DNA from: Propionibacteriaceae bacterium
GTDB lineage: Bacteria > Actinomycetota > Actinomycetes > Propionibacteriales > Propionibacteriaceae
Assembly: GCA_025965155.1 (NCBI GenBank)
Contig: JAOPXN010000070.1
Location: forward strand, 124,001-188,000
Length of the DNA: 64,000 bases
Direction of reading: 5' to 3'
Positions 7,920 to 17,081 of this stretch are shown piece by piece. The notes under the pieces are model-generated. The model was given only the letters and a program-made list of their open reading frames with translations, did not search any database and was not told the DNA's origin. Made by a program: the position numbers and the translations under genes. The first letter of the stretch is position 1. The number at the start of each line of letters is the position of its first letter.

Positions 7920-10259
7920 TCAGGCGGCGGCGGTGATGCCTACCTGGGCTCCGGCCGGTGCCTCGATCGCGCTCCGGACCAGTTCGGCCACGTCGGAGAC
8001 CAGCCGTACGTCGATCGCCTCCAACACGTCGGCCGGTACCTCGTCGAGGTCAGGCTCGTTGCGCTTGGGCACGAAGACCGTGGTCAGCCCAGCCCGCTGG
8101 GCGGCCAGCAGCTTCTGCTTGACGCCACCGATCGGCAGCACCCGCCCGTTCAAGGTCACCTCGCCGGTCATCCCGACGTCGGAGCGGACCGGACGTCCCA
8201 GGGCCAGGGAGGTCAGCGCGGTCACCATGGTGACCCCGGCTGACGGCCCGTCCTTGGGAACGGCGCCGGCCGGTACGTGGACGTGGATGCTGCGGTCCAG
8301 CACCGACACATCCGCGATGCCCAGCTCGGCCGCGTGCGCGCGTACGTACGAAAGAGCGATCTGTGCCGACTCCTTCATCACGTCGCCGAGCTGTCCGGTC
8401 AGCGTCAGACCAGCGTTGCCGTCCACTGCGCCGGCCTCGATGAACAGCACATCGCCGCCCATCCCGGTCACGGCCAGACCGGTGGACACACCCGGGACCG
8501 CGGTCCGCTCGTGCGCCTCCGGGGTGAACCGTGGCCGACCCAGGAAGTCGCGCAGGTTGGCTGCGTCGATCGCCACTGTGGTCTGGTCGGGGTTGCTGAC
8601 CATCCGGGTGGCCGCCTTGCGGAGTGCCTTGGCCAGCAGCCGTTCGAGCTGCCGTACGCCCGGCTCGCGGGTGTAGTTGGCCGCGATCTCGCGCAGCGCC
8701 GCCTCGGAGATAGTCACCTCGTCCGCGGTGAGCGCCGACAGACCGAGCTGTCGTGGCAGCAGGAAGTCGCGGGCGATAGCGATCTTGTCGTCCTCGGTGT
8801 AGCCGTCCAGAGTCACGACCTCCATCCGGTCCAGCAGGGCCTGCGGGATTGTCTCCAGCACGTTGGCCGTGGCCAGGAACAGTACGTCGGACAGGTCCAG
8901 GTCCACCTCGAGGTAGTGGTCGCGGAAGGTGTGGTTCTGCGCCGGGTCTAGGACCTCCAGCAGAGCCGCGCTCGGGTCACCGCGGTAGTCCGAGCCCACC
9001 TTGTCGATCTCGTCCAGCAGCACCACCGGGTTCATTGAACCGGCTTCACTGATGGCCCGGACGATCCGACCCGGCAGCGCCCCGACATAGGTACGGCGGT
9101 GGCCACGGATCTCGGCCTCGTCCCGCACGCCACCGAGGGCAACCCGGACGAACTTACGGCCAAGCGAACGGGCCACCGACTCGCCGAGGGAGGTCTTGCC
9201 CACTCCGGGAGGACCGACCAGTGCCATCACGGCACCGGAGCCACGGCCGCCCACGACCTCCAGGCCACGCTGCGCGCGGCGAGAGCGGATGGCCAGGTAC
9301 TCGACGATGCGGTCCTTGACGTCCTCCAGGCCGTGGTGGTCCGCATCCAGGACTGCCCGAGCCGCGGTCACATCGGTCGAGTCGGTGGTCCGGGTGGTCC
9401 AGGGCAGATCGAGGACGGTGTCCAGCCAGGTACGGATCCAGCCCGACTCCGGGCTCTGGTCACTGGCGCGCTCCAGCCGGCCCACCTCGCGGAGCGCCGC
9501 CTTGCGGACCTCGTCGGGCAGATCGGCCTCTTCGACCCGGGTCCGGTAGTCACCGGCGCCGTCGGGCTCGTCCTCGCCGAGCTCCTTACGAATCGCCGCC
9601 AGCTGCTGCTTGAGCAGGAACTCGCGCTGGCTCTTCTCCATCCCGTCCCGGACGTCGTCGGCGATCTTGTCGTTGACCTCCACTTCGGCGATGTGGTCCT
9701 TGGTCCACTGCAGCAGGACGGTCAGCCGCTCGGTGATGTCAGGCGTCTCCAGCAGCTGACGCTTCTGGTTGTCGGTCAGGTACGGGGCGTAGCCGGCCAG
9801 GTCGGCCAGCGCCGACGGGTCGGTGACCCGGTTCACCGTGTCGATGACCTGCCAGGCGTCACGGCGCTGCAGGGTTGCGACTACGAGCGACTTGTACTCG
9901 GCGGCCAACGTACGGACCGCTTCGGAGTCGGCGGGACTCTCCTCGATCTCCTCGGCTTCGACCCACAGGGCAGCGCCCGGCCCGGACACGCCGGCGCCGA
10001 TCCGCACACGCCGCTCGGCGCGTACTACGGCAGCGGGCTCACCGTTGGCGAGCCGTCCGACCTGGACGATTGACGCCACCACGCCGTGCGAGGCGTAGCG
10101 GTCCTCCAGCCGGGGGGCGACGATCAGCTGGTCGTTGCTACCAGAGCGGGCGGCGTCAACCGCAGCGCGGCTGGCGTCGTCGAGCTCGACGGGTACGACC
10201 ATGCCGGGCAGCACGACGAGGTCGGTCAAGAACAGAACAGGTAACGGGGTTGTCGACAT
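7920..10259 (-). CDS. lon: ATP-dependent endopeptidase La
   Basis: Lon degrades damaged and regulatory proteins. The 779-residue protein has the LAN substrate-binding domain (about 1-195), a coiled helical region, the AAA+ module with Walker A GPPGVGKTS (Lys355) and Walker B VVLLDEIDK, the arginine-finger region, and the protease domain with the Ser673/Lys714 dyad in KDGPSAG and GGVKQK. The start chosen is ATG at 10259 (MSTTPLPVLFL). A TTG five codons upstream overlaps the GGAGG sequence that serves this ATG. Regulation by HspR is indicated by the HAIR operator about 36 bp upstream. Many actinobacteria lack Lon, so its presence is a lineage character. Confidence 0.96.
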   Translation of the reverse strand: MSTTPLPVLFLTDLVVLPGMVVPVELDDASRAAVDAARSGSNDQLIVAPRLEDRYASHGVVASIVQVGRLANGEPAAVVRAERRVRIGAGVSGPGAALWVEAEEIEESPADSEAVRTLAAEYKSLVVATLQRRDAWQVIDTVNRVTDPSALADLAGYAPYLTDNQKRQLLETPDITERLTVLLQWTKDHIAEVEVNDKIADDVRDGMEKSQREFLLKQQLAAIRKELGEDEPDGAGDYRTRVEEADLPDEVRKAALREVGRLERASDQSPESGWIRTWLDTVLDLPWTTRTTDSTDVTAARAVLDADHHGLEDVKDRIVEYLAIRSRRAQRGLEVVGGRGSGAVMALVGPPGVGKTSLGESVARSLGRKFVRVALGGVRDEAEIRGHRRTYVGALPGRIVRAISEAGSMNPVVLLDEIDKVGSDYRGDPSAALLEVLDPAQNHTFRDHYLEVDLDLSDVLFLATANVLETIPQALLDRMEVVTLDGYTEDDKIAIARDFLLPRQLGLSALTADEVTISEAALREIAANYTREPGVRQLERLLAKALRKAATRMVSNPDQTTVAIDAANLRDFLGRPRFTPEAHERTAVPGVSTGLAVTGMGGDVLFIEAGAVDGNAGLTLTGQLGDVMKESAQIALSYVRAHAAELGIADVSVLDRSIHVHVPAGAVPKDGPSAGVTMVTALTSLALGRPVRSDVGMTGEVTLNGRVLPIGGVKQKLLAAQRAGLTTVFVPKRNEPDLDEVPADVLEAIDVRLVSDVAELVRSAIEAPAGAQVGITAAA

Positions 10260-10294
10260 GAACTTAGCCTCCAAAAATGAGGTCGCTCGCCAAA

Positions 10295-10315
10295 CTTGAG
10301 CGACATAGACTCAAG
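10295..10315 (-). promoter_or_regulatory. HAIR operator (HspR site) upstream of lon
   Basis: CTTGAGC-N7-ACTCAAG is a near-exact match to the HspR-associated inverted repeat CTTGAGT-N7-ACTCAAG, which represses dnaK, clpB and lon in Streptomyces. The site lies 36-56 bp upstream of the lon start, in the expected promoter position. Confidence 0.85.
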
Positions 10316-10814
10316 GCTGGGTGAGGTCAATTTCTTCCCGCGTTTCTCTATCAGCGAAATCACTCCTTTGACGGCTCCCGCCCACGGTGCCACGTTGCGG
10401 CTCGGGCTCGACACGCTCGGGGACTTCTGCGCCCGCGGACACCCAGAGCGGAGCCGCGCGCCACCGGCGCGCTCCGCGGCCGGGCGGGATCCTCAGACGA
10501 CTTCTGGTCCGAGAGGCTCCGTCCCTGCCGTCGGACTGCTTCGCCGTCGCCGTGAACGGGACCGACGTGTACGTCGGCGGCGATCAGCGTGGCGGGCGCG
10601 GTGAAGCCGCCGCACAGCTGGCTCTGTGGGACGCCAGCAGCGTGGGACGCGTCCCCCCGCCTCTACCAGTGGAGGTTAAGCCCACACCCCACTGGGCGAG
10701 GTTCCCGAGAGGACGCCTCATCCACTGGGTCTGCGGGTACCCGCGCTTCGGCGCCCAAAACCGATCCAGGGTCAGAAAGCTAGGTATGGGTGCAGTAGGC
10801 CCTCGGCCGTACCG
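10316..10814. other. ~500-bp spacer without an intact gene; hairpin and possible coding relic
   Basis: No open frame here has a family match or a credible start. A strong GC hairpin lies at 10448-10477 (GCGGAG arms extended to GGCGCG). On the plus strand, around 10525-10640, the peptide FAVAVNGTDVYVGGDQ followed by LALWDAS resembles one blade of the repeat beta-propeller surface proteins (V-A-V-x-G-T-D-V-Y-V-G-G ... W-D). The flanks do not continue the pattern, so this looks like a decayed fragment. I found no tRNA or riboswitch. Confidence 0.4.
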
Positions 10815-11477
10815 CTACCAACCCCTCTTGCGCCATTCCGCCAGCTGCGGCCGCTCGGCGCCCAGCGTTGTGTCATCACCATGGCCTGGATAGACCACGG
10901 TGTCGTCACCGAAGCGGTCGAAGACCTTCTGTTCGAGGTCGCTGATCAGGGAGCTGAAGTCCTCCGGGGAACGCGTCTTGCCCGGGCCACCCGGGAACAG
11001 GCTGTCGCCAGTGAACAGGTGCGCAGTCCCGGACGGGTCGCGATAGGCCAGCGCGATCGAACCCGGGGTATGCCCGACCAGGCCTATGACCTCCAGGGTC
11101 TGCGCGCCGAGGTCGATCTGGTCGCCGTCCCAGACCCCGCTGAGATCCTCCACCCAGGCGCCGGTGGCGATCGCGTCGACGTCGGGTCGTCCGGCGATCA
11201 GGCGTGCCCTGGTCGAGGCCGCGACGTCGGCCAGCGCCTGCCAGTGGTCGGCGTGACGGTGGGTGGTCACGATGGCCTGCGGCGGCTGGTCGCCGATGGT
11301 CGCCAGCAACCGCTCCGGTTCGGCGGCGGCGTCGATCAGCAGCGACGCGTCACCCGCCCGCAAGAGGTACGCGTTGTTGTCCATCGATCCCACCGAAAGC
11401 TTGGTCAGGGTGACATCGCCTCCGAGGTCGCGGACCAGGGGAGGCCCTGAGGGTTCGACGTGTCCAAGACCGGTCAT
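10815..11477 (-). CDS. MBL-fold metallo-hydrolase (glyoxalase II-like)
   Basis: A 220-residue metallo-beta-lactamase fold protein. The metal-binding motif is HRHADH, with His73, His75, Asp77 and His78, followed by GHTPGS (third metal ligand His), TGDSLF (bridging Asp) and YPGHGDDT (last His). The pattern LFPGGPGKT resembles the glyoxalase II-like actinobacterial subfamily that often acts on thioesters, possibly of mycothiol. Its neighbour, 25 nt upstream on the same strand, is an MDMPI-like protein, also of a mycothiol-linked family. They are probably co-transcribed. The substrate cannot be read from the sequence. Confidence 0.85.
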   Translation of the reverse strand: MTGLGHVEPSGPPLVRDLGGDVTLTKLSVGSMDNNAYLLRAGDASLLIDAAAEPERLLATIGDQPPQAIVTTHRHADHWQALADVAASTRARLIAGRPDVDAIATGAWVEDLSGVWDGDQIDLGAQTLEVIGLVGHTPGSIALAYRDPSGTAHLFTGDSLFPGGPGKTRSPEDFSSLISDLEQKVFDRFGDDTVVYPGHGDDTTLGAERPQLAEWRKRGW

Positions 11478-11502
11478 GGCGGTCCTTTCTTATCAGGTGG
11501 AG

Positions 11503-12267
11503 TCAGAACGATGGCAGGACCAGCCCCTGCGCACCGCTGAGCTGCTGGTCACCGGCCCTGCTGGTCAGCCAGCCCAGCAACTGCGCGCTCGTCCCCTGCA
11601 CGGGCAGTGGTGGTCCCGCGCTGCCGACGGTGATGGTGAAGCCCGATGTGGATGTCAGCAACAGGGTCGGAAACTCGTCACGGTTTCGGAGTCGGAAGGC
11701 GGACCACTCCAGAAGCCATTCAGAGGTTTGTTCGTCGATGTCGTCGACAGTGAAGCCGATGTCGAGGTCGACGTGATGCAAGACGACCTCCGTCAGCCGC
11801 GCCAGCGGTAGCAACCGGGCCGGCACCTGGATTCCGCCTCGCAGCTCCACGACTGCATCCCAGCCGTCGGCCTGGTCGAGCTGGTCGAATCCGGCGGAGA
11901 GCCGGCCGGCAGAGGTGTCCAGATCGATCTGGAGCTCGAGACCGAGGCGGCCGGCGCCGTCCTCAATCTCAGCGTCACGCTGACCAGGGTCGGGGTACAT
12001 CTCACGGCGCTCACCAAGCCGTGCTCCCTCCACCAGCCGCCCCAGAGCGTCGGCCTGCCGGGCGAGATGGGACGCCACGTGCGCGCGGCTCCAACCGGGC
12101 AGCCGGCTGGCTGCTCGCCAGTCTTCGTCACTGACCGTGATGGTGTCGCCGAGCAGTTGCTGGGTGGCGTGCGTCACCAACTCCCGGACCGCCTCCAGCT
12201 GGTCCGTTCGGGGGTCGGAAGTCGCCGGCTGCGCGGCGTCGGTCGGGTTCGGCTCCGACGAGTTCAT
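11503..12267 (-). CDS. maleylpyruvate isomerase / DinB-like (MDMPI) family protein
   Basis: About 254 residues. The N-terminal half is a DinB/YfiT-type four-helix bundle with the metal-site pattern LPGWSRAHVASHLARQAD and a later conserved EVVLHHVDLDIGF, as in the mycothiol-dependent maleylpyruvate isomerase N domain. The C-terminal part (TSGFTITVGS) resembles the MDMPI C/SCP2-like domain. Family members bind a divalent metal with three His and may transfer or isomerise mycothiol adducts. Only a few are characterised, so the true reaction is open. ATG 12267 is the preferred start. GTG at 12291 is in frame and would add eight residues. It is divergent from uvrA. Confidence 0.75.
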   Translation of the reverse strand: MNSSEPNPTDAAQPATSDPRTDQLEAVRELVTHATQQLLGDTITVSDEDWRAASRLPGWSRAHVASHLARQADALGRLVEGARLGERREMYPDPGQRDAEIEDGAGRLGLELQIDLDTSAGRLSAGFDQLDQADGWDAVVELRGGIQVPARLLPLARLTEVVLHHVDLDIGFTVDDIDEQTSEWLLEWSAFRLRNRDEFPTLLLTSTSGFTITVGSAGPPLPVQGTSAQLLGWLTSRAGDQQLSGAQGLVLPSF

Positions 12268-12369
12268 GAGGCTCAACCTAGACCTCGGCACTGACAGCGA
12301 GGACGGGTGTATCCCACCTCACCGCCCTCGACCGGGGATTTGTCAGTGCTCCCACATACCATGATTCCT

Positions 12370-15300
12370 GTGACAGACCGTCTCATCGTCCGTGGTGCCC
12401 GCGAGCACAATCTCCGCAACATCTCCCTCGATCTGCCTCGGGATGCACTGATCGTCTTTACCGGCCTGTCCGGGTCCGGCAAGTCGAGCCTTGCCTTTGA
12501 CACCATTTTCGCCGAGGGCCAGCGGCGCTACGTGGAGTCACTCTCGGCGTACGCCCGGCAGTTCCTCGGTCAGATGGACAAGCCGGACGTGGACTTCATC
12601 GAAGGTCTGTCCCCGGCCGTGTCCATCGACCAGAAGTCGACCAGCCGCAACCCTCGCTCCACCGTCGGCACCATCACCGAGGTGTACGACTACCTGCGCC
12701 TGCTCTATGCCCGCGCGGGCCGCCCGCACTGCCCGATCTGCGGTGAGCCGATCAGTCGGCAGTCGCCGCAGCAGATCGTCGACCGGTTGATGGCCCTGGA
12801 GCCGGGCACCCGCTTCCAGGTGCTGGCCCCGGTGGTCAGCGGACGGAAGGGGGAGTACGTCGAGCTTTTCCGGCAGCTGGCCGGACAGGGGTTCAGCCGT
12901 GCCCGAGTGGACGGCGAGATCATCGCGCTGACCGAGCCGCCGACGCTGGACAAGCAGAAGAAGCACTCAATTGACGTGATCGTCGACCGGCTCGCAGTGA
13001 AGAGCACGGTGAAACAGCGGCTGACGGACTCGGTGGAGACGGCGCTGGAGCTGGCGCAGGGTGTGGTGACGATCGACTTCGTCGACCTCGACCCCAAGGA
13101 CCCGATGCGCGAGCGTCGCTACTCCGAGAAGATGGCCTGCCCGAACGAGCATGACATCGGCATCGATGAGCTGGAGCCACGCGCCTTCTCGTTCAATGGC
13201 CCCTGGGGTGCGTGTCCGGAGTGTTCGGGCATCGGCACCCGGATGGAGGTCGATCCGGACCTGGTGGTCCCGGACGACGAGAAGAGCCTGGTCGAAGGTG
13301 CGATCGCACCGTGGGCCTCCGCGCACGTCGCTGACTACTTCATCCGGCTGATCGACGCGCTGGCGCAGACGGAGAAGTTCAGCACCACCGTGCCGTGGCG
13401 CCAGCTGCCCGAACGCGCGCACAAGCTGCTGCTGTACGGCGTCGGTGACCAGGTCCACGTCAAGTACCGCAACCGGTACGGTCGCGAACGCAGCTACAAC
13501 GCCAAGTTCGAGGGCATCGTCTCCTACATCGAGCGTCGTCATGCCGAGGCGGAGACCGACACCTCGCGGGAGCGGTTCGCCGGCTACATGCGTGAGGTGC
13601 CCTGCCATGCCTGTCACGGTGCACGGCTGAAACCCACCTCGCTCGCGGTCACCGTGGGCGGCAAGAACATTGCCGAGGTCTCGTCGATGTCGATCGACGC
13701 CGCCGCGGCCTTCCTGTCGACCTTGGAGCTGTCTGAGCGTGAGCGGCAGATCGCCGAGCGGGTGCTGAAGGAGATCAACGAGCGGCTGAAGTTCCTCCTC
13801 GACGTCGGCCTGGACTATCTGTCACTGAGCCGTCCCACCGGGAGCCTGTCGGGCGGCGAGGCACAGCGCATCCGGCTGGCCACCCAGATCGGGTCCGGGC
13901 TGGTCGGGGTGCTGTATGTGCTGGACGAGCCCAGCATTGGGCTGCACCAGCGGGACAACCGTCGGCTGATCGAGACTCTGGTGCGGCTCCGCGACCTGGG
14001 CAACACCCTGATCGTGGTTGAGCACGACGAGGATACGATCATGACCGCCGACTGGGCGGTCGACATCGGCCCGGGTGCAGGCGAGCACGGCGGACACGTG
14101 GTGGTGTCCGGCCCGGTGCAGGAGCTGCTGGACAGCGAGGAGTCGCTGACCGGTGCCTACCTGTCCGGCCGCCGGTCGATCCCGTTCCCGGAGGCGCGCC
14201 GGCCACGGGTCCCCGGGCGGGAGATCACCGTCCACAACGCCGTCGAGCACAACCTGCAGAACGTCAGTGTGTCCTTCCCACTGGGCCAGCTGGTCGCAGT
14301 CACCGGCGTCTCGGGGTCCGGCAAGTCGACCCTGGTGAACAACATCTTGTACACGGCCCTGGCGAAGCGGATCTACAACGCTCGGGAGGTGCCGGGTCGG
14401 CACCGCTCGATCACCGGAGCGGATCAGATCGACAAGATCATCCATGTCGACCAGTCGCCGATCGGCCGGACTCCCCGGTCCAACGCGGCCACGTACACCG
14501 GCGTCTTCGACCACGTGCGCAGGCTCTTCGCCGAGACCCCGGAGGCCAAGGTTCGTGGCTACCAGCCCGGCCGCTTCTCGTTCAACGTGAAGGGTGGCCG
14601 GTGCGAGAACTGCACCGGTGACGGCACCATCAAGATCGAGATGAACTTCCTGCCGGACGTGTACGGTCCGTGCGAGGTGTGCCACGGTGCCCGCTACAAT
14701 CGGGAGACTTTGGAGGTGCACTACAAGGGCAAGACCATCGCCGAAGTGCTCGATATGCCGATCGAGGAGGCGGTCGAGTTCTTCGCAGCGCTGCCGTCGA
14801 TCGCCCGGCACCTGCGGACGCTGGTGGACGTCGGCCTCGGTTACGTTCGGCTAGGACAGCCGGCGCCGACACTGTCCGGCGGCGAGGCGCAGCGGGTGAA
14901 GCTGGCCAGTGAGCTGCAGAAGCGTTCCACCGGCCGCACCCTGTATGTGCTGGACGAGCCCACCACCGGCCTGCACTTCGAGGACATCCGCAAGCTGTTG
15001 GGTGTACTCGGCCGGCTGGTGGACGCCGGGAATACCGTGGTGGTGATCGAGCACAACCTGGACGTGATCAAGACCGCCGACTGGCTGATCGACATGGGTC
15101 CCGAAGGCGGTTCGCGGGGCGGCATGGTGGTGGCGGAGGGGACTCCGGAGGAGATTGCGAACGTTCCCGAGTCCCATACCGGTACCTTCCTCAGGCCGAT
15201 CCTCCAGGGGCGTGAGGTACCGGTCGGACCACCCCAACCCCTGCTGCTGCCGCCCGGCAGGCCGCTGACCAAGGCGGCGAAGAAGGCGTTGGAGAGGGCC

Positions 15301-15567
15301 GAGACGGCGGCCAAGAAGGCGCAGGACAAGGCCGACGCGGCTGCGGCCAAGGCGGCCGCCAAGAAGGTGTCGGCTAAGACGGCGCCAGCCAGAAAGGCCG
15401 CAGCTAAGAAGGTGATCGCCCGCCCTGCGGCGAGAGCAGCGGCGAGCCGTCGTGCCACCGCGGGGTCGGGCGGCACCAACGCAACCCGCGCCAGCTCTAC
15501 CAACGGCAGTGCGACCCGCGCCAGCTCGACGAACTCAGGAAGGGTGGCTGCCCGCCGGGCCAGCTGA
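12370..15567 (+). CDS. uvrA: excinuclease ABC subunit A with long Lys/Ala-rich C-terminal tail
   Basis: The damage-recognition ATPase of nucleotide excision repair. Two ABC modules are complete: Walker [10 protein letters not shown] near the N terminus and GVSGSGKST near residue 650, with [12 protein letters not shown] and [12 protein letters not shown] signatures. Zinc modules CPICG..., CPECSG... and CENCTGDG are present. After the usual end (about residue 965) comes an extra tail of about 100 residues built of AAKK, KKA and TRASSTN repeats, like histone H1. GTG 12370 ([15 protein letters not shown]) matches the family start and has TACCAT (12357-12362) seven nt upstream, so it may be leaderless. 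ATG 12361 is an in-frame alternative. Confidence 0.97.
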   Translation: MTDRLIVRGAREHNLRNISLDLPRDALIVFTGLSGSGKSSLAFDTIFAEGQRRYVESLSAYARQFLGQMDKPDVDFIEGLSPAVSIDQKSTSRNPRSTVGTITEVYDYLRLLYARAGRPHCPICGEPISRQSPQQIVDRLMALEPGTRFQVLAPVVSGRKGEYVELFRQLAGQGFSRARVDGEIIALTEPPTLDKQKKHSIDVIVDRLAVKSTVKQRLTDSVETALELAQGVVTIDFVDLDPKDPMRERRYSEKMACPNEHDIGIDELEPRAFSFNGPWGACPECSGIGTRMEVDPDLVVPDDEKSLVEGAIAPWASAHVADYFIRLIDALAQTEKFSTTVPWRQLPERAHKLLLYGVGDQVHVKYRNRYGRERSYNAKFEGIVSYIERRHAEAETDTSRERFAGYMREVPCHACHGARLKPTSLAVTVGGKNIAEVSSMSIDAAAAFLSTLELSERERQIAERVLKEINERLKFLLDVGLDYLSLSRPTGSLSGGEAQRIRLATQIGSGLVGVLYVLDEPSIGLHQRDNRRLIETLVRLRDLGNTLIVVEHDEDTIMTADWAVDIGPGAGEHGGHVVVSGPVQELLDSEESLTGAYLSGRRSIPFPEARRPRVPGREITVHNAVEHNLQNVSVSFPLGQLVAVTGVSGSGKSTLVNNILYTALAKRIYNAREVPGRHRSITGADQIDKIIHVDQSPIGRTPRSNAATYTGVFDHVRRLFAETPEAKVRGYQPGRFSFNVKGGRCENCTGDGTIKIEMNFLPDVYGPCEVCHGARYNRETLEVHYKGKTIAEVLDMPIEEAVEFFAALPSIARHLRTLVDVGLGYVRLGQPAPTLSGGEAQRVKLASELQKRSTGRTLYVLDEPTTGLHFEDIRKLLGVLGRLVDAGNTVVVIEHNLDVIKTADWLIDMGPEGGSRGGMVVAEGTPEEIANVPESHTGTFLRPILQGREVPVGPPQPLLLPPGRPLTKAAKKALERAETAAKKAQDKADAAAAKAAAKKVSAKTAPARKAAAKKVIARPAARAAASRRATAGSGGTNATRASSTNGSATRASSTNSGRVAARRAS

Positions 15568-15673
15568 GCCAACTGACCGGACTATGTTGCAAACTCACAG
15601 CGCAGTGACAGGTTGTAATGCTTGAATCGTCTCGTATTTCTTGACCGGAGCAGTTTCCCCTGGAGGCCTAGCC

Positions 15674-16135
15674 ATGACCGACCATCTCGAGACCAAATCC
15701 ACCCAGACCAATGCAACCCGGCGCACCGTCCTACGTACCGCCGGCCTAGTCGCCCTGGCGGGCGGTGGGGCGGCCGCGTTCGCCGGATGCTCCTCCGACG
15801 GCGACGCCGCAACCCCGGCCGCCCCGTCGAACTCGGCGCAGGCCGCGGCTGGCGCAACGGTCACGAAGACGGACGTGCCCGAAGGAGGCGGCGTGGTGCT
15901 GCAGGAAAAGTACGTCGTCACTCAACCCAAGGCTGGCGAGTTCAAGGCCTTCACCGCCACCTGCACCCACCAGGGGTGTGCGGTGAACAAGATCGAGGCG
16001 GAGCAGATCGTGTGCCCTTGCCACGGCAGCAAGTTCTCGATCACCGACGGGTCCGTGGTGGGTGGACCGGCCCAGAAGCCTCTGCCCACGGTGAACTTCA
16101 CCGAATCCGGGGACAACATCGTCATCTCCGGCTGA
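15674..16135 (+). CDS. Tat-exported Rieske [2Fe-2S] lipoprotein
   Basis: A 153-residue small Rieske protein. A twin-arginine signal (RRTVLRTAGL, residues 16-25) is followed by a lipobox ending at Cys39 (AAFAGC), so it should be exported folded and anchored as a lipoprotein. The cluster motifs are CTHQGC (Cys97, His99) and CPCHGS (Cys114, His117), with Cys102 and Cys116 in the disulfide positions. A Ser/Ala-rich linker separates anchor and domain. ATG 15674 has GGAGG seven nt upstream. Such proteins are common in actinobacteria and probably pass electrons in the periplasmic space, but no partner is encoded nearby. Confidence 0.9.
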   Translation: MTDHLETKSTQTNATRRTVLRTAGLVALAGGGAAAFAGCSSDGDAATPAAPSNSAQAAAGATVTKTDVPEGGGVVLQEKYVVTQPKAGEFKAFTATCTHQGCAVNKIEAEQIVCPCHGSKFSITDGSVVGGPAQKPLPTVNFTESGDNIVISG

Positions 16136-16153
16136 GCGGCCGAACCAGGCAGC

Positions 16154-16185
16154 CGGCTGCCGGGGCTCGTTAATGTCCCGGCAGC
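16154..16185. terminator. Hairpin between convergent Rieske and DUF1206 genes
   Basis: A perfect 10-bp stem (16154-16163 and 16176-16185) has an AT-rich 12-nt loop. It lies in the 63-bp gap between two convergent stop codons. There is no T tract, but the position suits a bidirectional terminator. Confidence 0.5.
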
Positions 16186-16198
16186 CACCGTGGCGCCG

Positions 16199-16984
16199 TC
16201 AGCGCCGTGCGTTCCGGGCCCAGTTGAAGCAGTAGAGGCCGAAGGCGAGGATGCCGAGCGCCATCACCGTCAGCAGCACGCTACCGAACGGCTGGTCCCG
16301 GATCGTCTTGAGCGCGGCGTCGATGCCGCCTGCCTTGTCGGGGTCGTAGCTTGCGGCCGCCCAGATGAACAGCACACCGACGATGGCCAGGGCGACACCC
16401 TTGGCGATGTAACCGGCCGTGCCGAGCCTCACCGTGGTGGGCGAGACGGAACCGCTAAGCTCCTCGACGAACTTCTTCTTCACGGCCTTGACGATCTGGT
16501 GCACTCCGACGGCGATGACCACCAGCCCCAGAGCTACCACCAGAATCCGGCCGAACGGTGCCCCGAGCAACCGGGAGGTCACCGTCTCCTGCGCTTCGTC
16601 GCCGGATTGAGGACCAGCGCCGAGCGCGACCTTCGCAGCGCTGAGGCCGATCGCCAGGTACACCAGGGCTCGGACGGCCGAGGAGATCCGCCTCCGGAGC
16701 CGCTTGGTCTGCTCCATCCAGCCGTACCCCACGGCCGCCTCAAGGACCTGCCACCCGACCAGGGCGAACATGCCAACGGCGACCACCCAGAGCAGCACGC
16801 TGCCCAGCGGCTGCCGGCCCAGCTGCGTCAAGGCCCCTTGGCTGGACGCCTCGCCGCCCCCGCCGCCCCAGGCAAGCTGCAGGGCGATCCAGGCGATTAC
16901 CGCGTGCACCAGCCCGTAGCTGATCAGCCCGACGGCCACCAGCAATCGATACCCCTCGTTCTGGGTGACTGCCTCAGTTTTCAT
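16199..16984 (-). CDS. DUF1206 membrane protein
   Basis: A 261-residue integral membrane protein with six or more hydrophobic segments. It shows three internal copies of the DUF1206 unit, each with a G-x-x-[SG]-[YKR]-G pattern: GLISYGLVHAVIAW, RALVYLAIGLSAAK and GYIAKGVALAIVG. Each is followed by a Q-P-x-G or A-P-F-G turn before the next helix (RQPLGSVLL, GAPFGRILV, DQPFGSVLL). The function of the family is unknown. ATG 16984 opens MKTEAV. It stands alone, divergent from uvrC. Confidence 0.85.
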   Translation of the reverse strand: MKTEAVTQNEGYRLLVAVGLISYGLVHAVIAWIALQLAWGGGGGEASSQGALTQLGRQPLGSVLLWVVAVGMFALVGWQVLEAAVGYGWMEQTKRLRRRISSAVRALVYLAIGLSAAKVALGAGPQSGDEAQETVTSRLLGAPFGRILVVALGLVVIAVGVHQIVKAVKKKFVEELSGSVSPTTVRLGTAGYIAKGVALAIVGVLFIWAAASYDPDKAGGIDAALKTIRDQPFGSVLLTVMALGILAFGLYCFNWARNARR

Positions 16985-17069
16985 GTGGCATTCCTACCGC
17001 GTTCTGCGCCCGCATGTAGCCCGGAAGCACGAGGTCGCACTCGGATCGAGATCTGTCAGCCGAGCCGCC

Positions 17070-17075
17070 TAGGCT
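17070..17075 (+). promoter_or_regulatory. -10 hexamer of uvrC (leaderless)
   Basis: TAGGCT ends six nt before the GTG start codon at 17082. No Shine-Dalgarno sequence precedes the start. Confidence 0.5.
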
Positions 17076-17081
17076 TGATGG

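Noticed and set aside
10670-10790. possible tRNA in the lon/MBL spacer
   Set aside because: No T-loop GTTCRA motif, acceptor stem pairing or CCA-compatible end could be fitted.
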